A stretch of DNA of 14,529 nucleotides from an uncultured Sphingomonadales bacterium. GTDB taxonomy: Bacteria > Pseudomonadota > Alphaproteobacteria > Sphingomonadales > Sphingomonadaceae. The first letter of the stretch is position 1. Each line of letters begins with the position of its first letter. The stretch is from contig CAITOD010000605.1 in assembly GCA_903893935.1 (NCBI GenBank), positions 1 through 14,529 on the forward strand, in the 5' to 3' direction. Positions 1-6,744 of the stretch are shown here, one piece after another. The translations under genes and the position numbers were made by a program. The notes beneath the pieces were generated by a model. That model made no database searches. It had not been told where the DNA came from and saw only the letters and a list, made by a program, of their open reading frames with translations.

Positions 1-1
1 G

Positions 2-982
2 AACTGGCCGCTCAACCAGATCTGCGCCAAGATCGCACCGTGCATTCTGGCGGGCAACACCGTCGTGCTCAAGCCCTCGGAAGAATGCCCGTCGAACGCG
101 GCGATCTTTGCCGAAGTGCTCCATGCCGCGGGCGTTCCCGCCGGCGTGTTCAACCTGGTCCAGGGCGATGGGCTGGGCGTGGGCGTGGCGCTGACCAAAC
201 ATATCGATGTCGATATGGTCAGCTTTACCGGATCGACCCGCGCCGGCATCCAGATTGCCAAGAACGCGGCCGATACGGTCAAGCGCGTGCACCAGGAACT
301 GGGCGGCAAATCGCCCAATCTGGTGCTCGAAAATGCCGACTTTGCCGCCACTTTGCCGGGCACTTTGTCGGGCGTGATTGCCAACACCGGGCAAAGCTGC
401 ATCGCGCCGACGCGTCTGCTCGTCCCCGCCGCGCGCAAGGCCGAAGCCGAAGCGTTCGTGCGCGACTATTTCGCCGCGGTGAAAGTCGCCAGCCCGACCG
501 AAGAAGGCGCGCATATCGGCCCGGTGGTCAACAAGGCGCAGTGGACCAAGATCCAGGGCCTGATCGAAAAGACCGTCGAAGAAGGTGCGAGCCTGCTGCA
601 AGGCGGCGCCGGCCTGCCCGACAGCGTCAACCGCGGCTATTACGTGCGCCCGACGGTGTTTTCCGACGTGACGCCCGACATGACGATCTTCCACGAGGAA
701 ACCTTCGGCCCGGTGGCGACAATCACCACGTATGCCGACATGGATGAAGCGATCGAGCTCGCCAATCGCACCTGCTATGGCCTGTCGGCAACCGTTTCAG
801 GCGATCCGGCTGTCGCCAAGGACATTGTCGGCAAATTGCGCGCCGGGCTGGTGTCGGTCAACACCTGGGGCAGCGTCAAAGGCAGCGCATTCGGCGGCTA
901 CAAGCAGTCGGGCAACGGCCGCGAAGGCGGTCGCCACGGGCTGAAGGACTTCATGGAAGTGAAGACCATCGTCAACGCGTAG
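2..982 (+). CDS. Aldehyde dehydrogenase family protein, C-terminal part (5' end outside window)
   Basis: NAD(P)-dependent oxidation of an aldehyde to its carboxylic acid in the cytosol; the substrate cannot be read from the sequence. The reading frame is open from base 2 to the TAG at 980-982, giving 326 residues of an enzyme usually about 480-500 long, so roughly the N-terminal third is missing. It opens with NWPLNQI, which carries the conserved Asn of the active site. It continues with the cofactor-binding VVLKPSE, the FTGST loop, the general-base Glu in QELGGKSPN (codon 296-298) and the catalytic Cys in NTGQSC (codon 398-400). HEETFGPV and the C-terminal GGYKQSGNGREGG oligomerisation region follow. 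All expected catalytic residues are present, so it looks functional. It converges on the glycosyltransferase and is followed by a hairpin-rich spacer and a terminator. Nothing nearby identifies its pathway. Confidence 0.95.
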   Translation, partial: NWPLNQICAKIAPCILAGNTVVLKPSEECPSNAAIFAEVLHAAGVPAGVFNLVQGDGLGVGVALTKHIDVDMVSFTGSTRAGIQIAKNAADTVKRVHQELGGKSPNLVLENADFAATLPGTLSGVIANTGQSCIAPTRLLVPAARKAEAEAFVRDYFAAVKVASPTEEGAHIGPVVNKAQWTKIQGLIEKTVEEGASLLQGGAGLPDSVNRGYYVRPTVFSDVTPDMTIFHEETFGPVATITTYADMDEAIELANRTCYGLSATVSGDPAVAKDIVGKLRAGLVSVNTWGSVKGSAFGGYKQSGNGREGGRHGLKDFMEVKTIVNA

Positions 983-990
983 TTTGAGGG

Positions 991-1004
991 TGCACTGGCG
1001 TGCA
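991..1004. repeat. Short inverted repeat just after the aldehyde dehydrogenase stop
   Basis: TGCAC (991-995) and GTGCA (1000-1004) form a 5-bp stem around the loop TGGC, starting 8 nt after the aldehyde dehydrogenase stop codon. No T-tract follows. It may be a minor 3'-end stem-loop or chance; it is noted because it is the first of four hairpins in a row. Confidence 0.4.
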
Positions 1005-1087
1005 CGCAGACCTCCCGCCCCGCCTTCCCGCCCGACCACCAATGATACCATCATGATATGGTGGTCGGGCGGGGAGGGAGGTCTGCG
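1005..1087. repeat. Long imperfect palindrome in the convergent spacer
   Basis: The outer arms CGCAGACCTCCC (1005-1016) and GGGAGGTCTGCG (1076-1087) pair perfectly over 12 bp. The inner arms CCCGCCCGACCACCA (1027-1041) and TGGTGGTCGGGCGGG (1059-1073) pair perfectly over 15 bp. Between them, 1025-1026 can pair with 1074-1075 (one T-A and one T-G), leaving an 8-nt bulge GCCCCGCC (1017-1024) on the left arm only. The 17-nt loop (1042-1058) itself holds ATGAT/ATCAT. A transcript from either strand would fold into a very stable hairpin that could block exonucleases or aid termination. Whether it is a dispersed (REP- or MITE-like) element cannot be judged from one copy. Confidence 0.8.
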
Positions 1088-1103
1088 TCGCGCGAAGCGC
1101 GAC
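1087..1103. repeat. Small perfect hairpin next to the long palindrome
   Basis: GTCGCGC (1087-1093) and GCGCGAC (1097-1103) form a 7-bp GC-rich stem around the loop GAA. The first base overlaps the last base of the long palindrome, so the two structures stack head to tail. No T-tract follows directly, so it is not an obvious terminator alone. Confidence 0.55.
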
Positions 1104-1117
1104 CCTGACAAAAAACC

Positions 1118-1150
1118 AACGGGCAGCGTGCGAACGCTGCCCGTTTTCTT
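1118..1150. terminator. Bidirectional intrinsic terminator between convergent genes
   Basis: A 12-bp stem pairs 1118-1129 with 1134-1145 (core ACGGGCAGCG / CGCTGCCCGT), closed by a GCGA tetraloop of the stable GNRA class. On the plus strand it runs into TTTTCTT (1144-1150) and would end aldehyde dehydrogenase transcripts. On the minus strand the stem is followed by GGTTTTTT (1117-1110) and would end the glycosyltransferase transcript. The T-tract overlaps the glycosyltransferase stop codon (1149-1151). Symmetrical T-tracts on a strong stem are the classic form of a shared terminator. Confidence 0.88.
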
Positions 1151-2411
1151 ATCCCGCCTGCTGGCTGGCGAGCGCAGTGGGCGTGGGCGAGCGACGGAAC
1201 CAGCGCGCGCGCTGCTGCCGCCGCCACGCCGCGACCATGGCGCGCGGATAGACATCGCCGAACAGCATTTCAAACGTCTGCTTCCACGAAAACCGTTCGA
1301 CCACATGCGCCCGCGCGCGTTGCCCCATCGCCACCGGATCGCCGTGCCACACCGCCGCGACCGCGCGCGCCATTGCCGCCACATCGTCGAGCTCGACCAG
1401 TTCACCCAGCCCCGGCAGCACCCGCTGCACCATCGCGCCCGAGGCAAAGCCCACCACCGGCAGCCCGCACGCCTGCGCTTCGAGCACCGAGAGGCCAAAG
1501 GTTTCGTCGGCCATCGCCGATACGTAGATATCCGCCGACGCCAGCAGTCGCGCCAGCGCCGCGCGATCGGCGCAATAGCCGGGCAGCACCACCGGCAGTC
1601 CGTGCGCTGCTTCGGCCAGCTGGTCGCGCAATTTGCCTTCGCCGATCAGGATCATCGACGCGCCGAGTTCGGGGGGCAATTCGCGGAACATCGCGATCAG
1701 GCGGTCGGCGCGCTTTTCGTTGTCGAGCCGCCCGGCATACGCGAGCAGCGGGCCTTGCGCAGGCAGGCCCAGTTCGGCGCGTAGCCCCGGATCGCGGCGA
1801 CCGGGATGGAAAATCCCGGAATCGACGCCAAGCGACAGCACATCGACATGGCGCACACGATAGCGGCCAAGCACCCCGCGCATATCTTCACCCAGCGTAT
1901 AGACACGGTCGAATTCGCGATAGGTGATCTCGGCATAGCCGGCGGACAAGCGCCGCAGCCCGCGCGCGGCAAAGTCACCAAAGATCGACGCGCCGACGCG
2001 ATAGACATGCGTGTTGGGAAAATCGGTGTGATAGCCCGCGACCAACGCGGTTTCGGGATGCGCGCGGCGATAGTTGATCGCGGTCCACGGCAGCACCCAC
2101 GGGCATTGCGATTCGATCACTTGCGGCCGGTATTGTTCGAGCACCGCGCGCACCGCCGACGTGCGCGTGATAAACCGGTAATTGGGGCTGCCGCGCACCG
2201 GCTCGGCGCCGATTTCGACCCAGATATGCCGGCCGTTTTCGACCACCCGGTCTTCGGGCCCGGGGACGATCTGAAGCAGGCGCAAATCGGTGTTCTGCAA
2301 CACGAAATCGCGCTTTTCGCGCAAATAGGTGCCCACCCCGCCGCCGGCAACGGGGGAATAGCTTTGCGTCAGGTCGCAGACAGGGCGGCCGGGGTCGAGA
2401 GCGGTCACCAT
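1149..2411 (-). CDS. GT4-family (GT-B fold) glycosyltransferase
   Basis: Probably transfers a sugar from a nucleotide sugar with retention of configuration; neither donor nor acceptor can be named from sequence. The 420-residue length is normal for GT4. The N-terminal Rossmann half has the glycine-rich loop SPVAGGGVGTYL (19-30) and YHTDFP (127-132), a segment resembling lipid-acting GT4 enzymes of the MgtA/PimB/SQD2 type. The C-terminal half has GRLDNEKR (227-234) for donor phosphate binding and the EX7E signature with Glu303 and Glu311 in ETFGLSVLE. The tail (about 394-410) is rich in Arg and Trp and may sit on the membrane surface. There is no signal peptide or clear membrane span, so it is likely cytoplasmic or peripheral. 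ATG 2411 lies just before the first conserved strand. A Pho box is 20 nt upstream. It follows tamB in the same direction after 88 nt but probably has its own promoter. Confidence 0.9.
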   Translation of the reverse strand: MVTALDPGRPVCDLTQSYSPVAGGGVGTYLREKRDFVLQNTDLRLLQIVPGPEDRVVENGRHIWVEIGAEPVRGSPNYRFITRTSAVRAVLEQYRPQVIESQCPWVLPWTAINYRRAHPETALVAGYHTDFPNTHVYRVGASIFGDFAARGLRRLSAGYAEITYREFDRVYTLGEDMRGVLGRYRVRHVDVLSLGVDSGIFHPGRRDPGLRAELGLPAQGPLLAYAGRLDNEKRADRLIAMFRELPPELGASMILIGEGKLRDQLAEAAHGLPVVLPGYCADRAALARLLASADIYVSAMADETFGLSVLEAQACGLPVVGFASGAMVQRVLPGLGELVELDDVAAMARAVAAVWHGDPVAMGQRARAHVVERFSWKQTFEMLFGDVYPRAMVAAWRRQQRARWFRRSPTPTALASQQAG

Positions 2412-2427
2412 TGCGCTTCAACCTGCA

Positions 2428-2449
2428 GGGTATGACAGCCTTGTGACAG
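2428..2449 (-). promoter_or_regulatory. Candidate Pho box (PhoB-binding site) upstream of the glycosyltransferase
   Basis: Read on the minus strand the site is CTGTCAC-AAGG-CTGTCAT-ACCC: two 7-bp direct repeats (2449-2443 and 2438-2432) with an 11-bp period. This is the known Pho box layout of CTGTCAT-type repeats spaced by four bases. One repeat is a perfect CTGTCAT and the other differs only at its last base. It lies in the 88-nt gap after tamB, 20 nt before the glycosyltransferase ATG. At the usual distance of about 10 nt the -10 would fall near TTGAAG (2421-2416), a weak match, and transcription would start close to the ATG. That close placement is the main reason for caution. Confidence 0.55.
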
Positions 2450-2499
2450 CCGGGTTCCGCCGCGTGTAATTTTTGGTGTCAGGACGCCCTCCCCGGCAT

Positions 2500-5400
2500 T
2501 CAGTAGTCTTTCGAGAATTTGAGGCTGATCGATTCGTCATATAGGGTCGAGACGGTTCCCAGCAAGGACAGCCAGCGGGTTATGCGAAACTCGATCGAGG
2601 TCGCATTATAGCCATGGCCATCGGTGACCAGCTCGACATAGAATTTTCGCCCCAGGTATTTGCCGACCGCAAGCGCGGTTCCGCGCCCTATAGTGGGGTC
2701 GGCGCTCAGCACGCGCAAGCGGTCGAGCCCGATTGCCCCGCGCAATTTGTTGATCGGATCGAGCCCGCCGCCCCCGCGCAAGGCGGCCAGCGCCGAGGCA
2801 AGCTGCACCGCTTCGGGCGCGGAAATCTGCGAGATCGAGCTGCCGAACAGGATGCGGCTGAGCAGTTCCTCTTCGGGCAGGCTGGGGGTCGAGGCAAAGC
2901 TGATCGCCGGCTTTTGCGCCGATCCGGCGATGCTGATGGTGGCGGAAATGTCGTTGGCATCGCCGGTGGCGACAATATCGAGCTGCGGATCGATCGGGCT
3001 TTCGCCGTTGAACTGGATGCGCCCGCGCGTCAGGTCAAAGCGTTTGCCGGCAAAGTCATAGCTGCCGCGGATAACCGTGGCGCTGCCCGATATCTGCGGA
3101 TTGGTGGTATCGCCGCGCAAGTGCACATCGGTCTGCCATTCGCTTTCCAGCCCCAGGCCGTGCACATCGATGCGATTGGCGCCCACCGCATCGATCAGCA
3201 GCGCCCAGGGCTTGCCGCGCGGCGGCGGCGGAGCGATATCGACCGGTGTGTTGCGTTCGGTCACCGCGATCACCGGCAGGCTTTGCGTGGCGCTGGTGCG
3301 GCCGAGCACCCAGCGCGCGCGATCGATCCGCAAGCGCCCGGCGACCGTGCCCGCGGTGCCGTCGGACACGATCCGCATCGGGCCGGTGATCGTCGCGGCC
3401 ATTTCGGGGCGATTGACCAGTTCGGCGTTGGTCGCGCCAATGCGCAAGTCGATCTTGGGCCGTTCGGTCGAAACATCGCTGAAATCGATCGAGCCGCTGC
3501 CTGCCACATGCCCGCCATTGGGCGTCGTGCCGGTAAAATGCGCGAGCGACAGATGCGCGCCGTTGAAATTGCCGACCACATCGATGGCTTTGATATCCGA
3601 GCCGCTGATGGCACTTTGCGCGCGCAAGCCATGGCTGACCACTGCCCCGGTCAGCACCGGGGCATCGACCGTCCCGCCGACATCGGCGGCGACGCCGATC
3701 GGCCCGGTCAGGTCGAACGCATCGACCGCAGCCAGCCGCCACAGCGCGTCGGCCGGGCCGGCGTAGCGCAACTGGCCGTGCAAGGCGCCCGCGCGCAGCC
3801 GGTCGAGAATCGTCCCGCCGCGCGGCAAGTCGCTGATCAGCGCCTGCAGCCGCATGCGCGGGACCGTGCCTTCGCGCGCCACCGCGCGCAATTGCAGCGC
3901 GCGCGCATCGAGCTCGCCGACCAGCGCCAGATCGAGCGGGCGCGAGGTCAACACCAGCCCCGAGCGGGTCAGCCCCAGCACCGCCAGCGCGGCATGGCCC
4001 TGCGGCGTGCCGGTGTGATCGTTGCGATAATCGATCAGGCCCGAGGCATAGCCACCCAGCCCGAGATCGGCATAGGCAATATCGAGCGCCGACAACGGCA
4101 TGCGCGAGACCGCGAGGTGCATATCGGTGAGCGCGCTGCCGAACCGGCCGCTGGCAATCACCGCGCCGCTGCCGAAGCTGATCTGGCTTGGCGCCAGCCG
4201 CCAGCCTTCGGCATCGCGCGTGAACACCGCGCGACGCGGCATCACGATGGCATTGCCGGCATAGTCGCCCGCCAGATAGGCCACCACCCGGTCGGGGCTG
4301 ACCGCCGCCGTGCCTTGCAAGGCGAGTTGCGTTCCGCGCCGCCCGGCCAGCGAAGCGGTCACCGAGCCCGCACCGTTGGCAAGCGCGGCATCGGCCAGCA
4401 ACCTGCCGATGAACAGCCCGCCCACCGCCACACCTTGCGCCTTGAGCGAGGCTTTGACCGAACTGCTGTTGCGCGCCGCTGTGCCGCCCAGCGTCAGGGT
4501 GGCCAGCCCGATCGTGATCGGCCGGTCGCCCCCGAAATGCGCGGCCTTTGCATTCACCGTGGCCTCGTAAGCCTGCCCGGCAGCGCCCGAGCGCAACCGC
4601 ACCACGCCATCGAGCCCGCCGCCCGCGAGCGCAAGCGCGCCATCGAGCCCGGTCTCGCCCAGCGCGAGCGTGCCGGTCAGCCGGGTATCGACCACGCGCA
4701 CATCGGTCAGCGTCATCTGCGTCGGGTCGCCTGCCGGATCGCCGGAGGCGCGCGCGAAATCGATCGTTGCAGCAATCGGCCCCAGCCGCGACCAGCCCTG
4801 CGCCGCCAGCCGGTACCCGCCGGGCGTGCTGTCGAGCGCAAGCGCGATCGCGGTAACCCCGGCCGCGACCGGCCCGTCGAGATGCGCTTCGGCCCGCGTG
4901 CCGCCGCGATCGATCGCCGCATTGGCGCTGAAATCGCCATAGTCGGCATGCCGTCCCGTTGCGCTGACCGACAGCGCGGTTTCGGGCGCATAGACGGCGT
5001 GCACGGCAGCCGTCAGCGGGCCGGACTCGACGCGCAGATCGGGCAATGCCACCGGCTTGCCCTCGCCCCAGTGCGCGCTGCCTGAAACCCGCGCCCGATC
5101 GCCGGCGAGCAATGTCACGCCAGCGGTCGCGAAATGGCTGACTTCGCCCGTGTAATTGACCGCCAGCGTCCACGGCACCGTGCGCCCGAACGCGAGCACG
5201 CCTTTGGCATTGGCCTCGACCTCGCCCAGCCTTGGCACATCGAGACCATGCGCCTGCGCGCGCGCGGCGAGAGCATAGCTGCCATTCGCGGTGTCGCACT
5301 TGAACACCAGATTGGCCGCAATCCCGTGTGCGGCAAATTGCCAGCCATCACCCGACAGCGCAGCGCCCCCAATCACTTTTGGCCCAATCAGCTTTGACCC

Positions 5401-6744
5401 AATCAGCTGTGGCCCGATCCGCAGCGGCCCGGTCAGCCGCGCGCCCGCCAGCCGCGCATCGAGCCACCGCGCACCCGTCGTGATCTTCGCCGCCGTGACC
5501 GCCAGCGGCACATCGAGCTGCCGTGCGTGCCAGTGCGCCACGCCCGCAGTATGCAGTCCGGCGAACCGCCATGCCAGCCGGTCGATCGTCAGATCGTGCG
5601 TCACCGCCAGATCGGTAAACGCGCCGTCCAGCCGCGCGGAAAGCCGCGCTGCGCCCGGATCGAACGACGCGCGCCAGCGCGCGGGCAGCAAGTCGGGACG
5701 CACCAACCGCGCGTTGATCGCAAGCGCTTCGGCGCGATTGCGCGCGAGATCGAGCGCGCCCGCACCATCGACGCTGCCCAGCATATTGGCCATGCGGAAC
5801 CGGCCGGCGAGCCGCGCCTGCGCAAACGTGCCGGCATATATCACCCCCAGCCGCTCGCCACCCAGTTCGGCCACAAGCCCGCTCGCGCCCGCCGCCGGGC
5901 GCAGCAGCGCGGCAACCCGGTACTGGCCGGCGCGGTTGTCGATCAAGCCGCCCGCCAACCGTCGCCCGTCGGCTTCGGCGAGCACCCAGCCGTGCCATTG
6001 CGCAAAGCGCCCCGCCCCGCCGATGCGCGCAAGCACCGTGCGATGCACCCCGGTCAACGCCGCCAGCAACCCGTCGCGCGGCGCGCGATAATCGAGCCCC
6101 AGCGCAAAGCGGTCGCGATCGGGCTCGCTGTCGAGCGTGAACGCCAGCTTGTCGCTGCCGCCGAGCCGCCCGTCGCAAGCGAGCACCACGCGCCCGTCGT
6201 GGATGTGTGCATGCGCGACCAGATCGATCCGCCGCCGCGCGCCCGCAAGCCCCGGGGCGACGTTCAGCCCGTCGATCACAAGCCGATCGAGCCGCACGTC
6301 GAAATCGGGCAGGATCGGCGTGTCGGGATCGGACGGGTTGAGCCGCGGCGCGCGCAGCAGAAGCCCGCGATGCAGCGTCAGGGCGCGAATGTCGAGCCCG
6401 CCGGGCAGCCCCAGCATGAGCCGCAGCGCGGGTTCCGGCCGCCAGTCGAGACTGACTTCGGGCACGGTCATGAACCGGCCGGCCGGATCGGCCAGCACGA
6501 CATCGTGCAATTGCGCGGCACCAAACAGCGATCCGTCGATCCGGCCGATCGTGACCACCAGCCCGCTTTGCAATTTCAGCGCGGCGATGCGGTCGGTCAC
6601 CAGCCGGTGCCCAAGCGGGGAATCGAGCACCACCAGCGCCAGCGCGGTCACCGCGGCGAGCCCCAGCCCGAACAGGACAAGCAGCCGCGCGCCCGCGAAA
6701 ATCAAAGTGCGCCGGGGTGGCAACGATGCGGCCGTCCCGGTCAT
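2500..6744 (-). CDS. tamB: Translocation and assembly module protein TamB (DUF490)
   Basis: Large envelope-spanning partner of TamA, acting in outer-membrane protein assembly and in anterograde phospholipid transport between the membranes. The protein has 1414 residues. One N-terminal membrane anchor (about 14-40, after the positive RR at 11-12) is followed by a very long AsmA-like region of short beta-strand repeats that should form a hydrophobic periplasmic groove. The C-terminal conserved DUF490/TamB domain covers about 1080-1414. Typical marks there are GSATVIRGSYDFAGKRFDL, the segment with LPEEELLSRILFG, and the end SLLGTVSTLYDESISLKFSKDY, whose last part is expected to contact the TamA barrel. 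The ATG shares one base with the tamA stop (TGATG at 6746-6742), implying translational coupling. A short degenerate repeat lies around residues 434-459. Antisense open frames across this gene are GC-driven shadows. Confidence 0.96.
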   Translation of the reverse strand: MTGTAASLPPRRTLIFAGARLLVLFGLGLAAVTALALVVLDSPLGHRLVTDRIAALKLQSGLVVTIGRIDGSLFGAAQLHDVVLADPAGRFMTVPEVSLDWRPEPALRLMLGLPGGLDIRALTLHRGLLLRAPRLNPSDPDTPILPDFDVRLDRLVIDGLNVAPGLAGARRRIDLVAHAHIHDGRVVLACDGRLGGSDKLAFTLDSEPDRDRFALGLDYRAPRDGLLAALTGVHRTVLARIGGAGRFAQWHGWVLAEADGRRLAGGLIDNRAGQYRVAALLRPAAGASGLVAELGGERLGVIYAGTFAQARLAGRFRMANMLGSVDGAGALDLARNRAEALAINARLVRPDLLPARWRASFDPGAARLSARLDGAFTDLAVTHDLTIDRLAWRFAGLHTAGVAHWHARQLDVPLAVTAAKITTGARWLDARLAGARLTGPLRIGPQLIGSKLIGPKVIGGAALSGDGWQFAAHGIAANLVFKCDTANGSYALAARAQAHGLDVPRLGEVEANAKGVLAFGRTVPWTLAVNYTGEVSHFATAGVTLLAGDRARVSGSAHWGEGKPVALPDLRVESGPLTAAVHAVYAPETALSVSATGRHADYGDFSANAAIDRGGTRAEAHLDGPVAAGVTAIALALDSTPGGYRLAAQGWSRLGPIAATIDFARASGDPAGDPTQMTLTDVRVVDTRLTGTLALGETGLDGALALAGGGLDGVVRLRSGAAGQAYEATVNAKAAHFGGDRPITIGLATLTLGGTAARNSSSVKASLKAQGVAVGGLFIGRLLADAALANGAGSVTASLAGRRGTQLALQGTAAVSPDRVVAYLAGDYAGNAIVMPRRAVFTRDAEGWRLAPSQISFGSGAVIASGRFGSALTDMHLAVSRMPLSALDIAYADLGLGGYASGLIDYRNDHTGTPQGHAALAVLGLTRSGLVLTSRPLDLALVGELDARALQLRAVAREGTVPRMRLQALISDLPRGGTILDRLRAGALHGQLRYAGPADALWRLAAVDAFDLTGPIGVAADVGGTVDAPVLTGAVVSHGLRAQSAISGSDIKAIDVVGNFNGAHLSLAHFTGTTPNGGHVAGSGSIDFSDVSTERPKIDLRIGATNAELVNRPEMAATITGPMRIVSDGTAGTVAGRLRIDRARWVLGRTSATQSLPVIAVTERNTPVDIAPPPPRGKPWALLIDAVGANRIDVHGLGLESEWQTDVHLRGDTTNPQISGSATVIRGSYDFAGKRFDLTRGRIQFNGESPIDPQLDIVATGDANDISATISIAGSAQKPAISFASTPSLPEEELLSRILFGSSISQISAPEAVQLASALAALRGGGGLDPINKLRGAIGLDRLRVLSADPTIGRGTALAVGKYLGRKFYVELVTDGHGYNATSIEFRITRWLSLLGTVSTLYDESISLKFSKDY
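5369..5443 (-). repeat. Degenerate 15-bp tandem repeat inside tamB (pentapeptide period)
   Basis: Five adjacent 15-nt units on the plus strand are CCAATCACTTTTGGC, CCAATCAGCTTTGAC, CCAATCAGCTGTGGC, CCGATCCGCAGCGGC and a more diverged CCGGTCAGCCGCGCG. In the tamB frame they give a five-residue period, roughly LTGPL-RIGPQ-LIGSK-LIGPK-VIGGA, near residues 434-459. Units 2 and 3 differ at only two positions, which points to recent duplication by slippage. The unit keeps the frame, and the alternating Ile/Gly/polar pattern would suit the beta-strands of the TamB groove. Confidence 0.75.

Noticed and set aside
40..747. Second plus-strand frame of 235 codons overlapping the aldehyde dehydrogenase
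   Set aside because: The other frame carries all aldehyde dehydrogenase motifs; this one is Arg/Gly-rich without features.
984..1784. Plus-strand frame of 266 codons after the aldehyde dehydrogenase
   Set aside because: It reads through the palindrome and terminator and then antisense to the glycosyltransferase; no domain and no ribosome-binding site.
2614..5085. Open frame of 823 codons on the plus strand, antisense to tamB
   Set aside because: Its product is Arg/Gln/Ala-rich with no recognisable domain, and it mirrors the codon bias of the clearly real tamB on the other strand. Long antisense frames are expected at this GC content.
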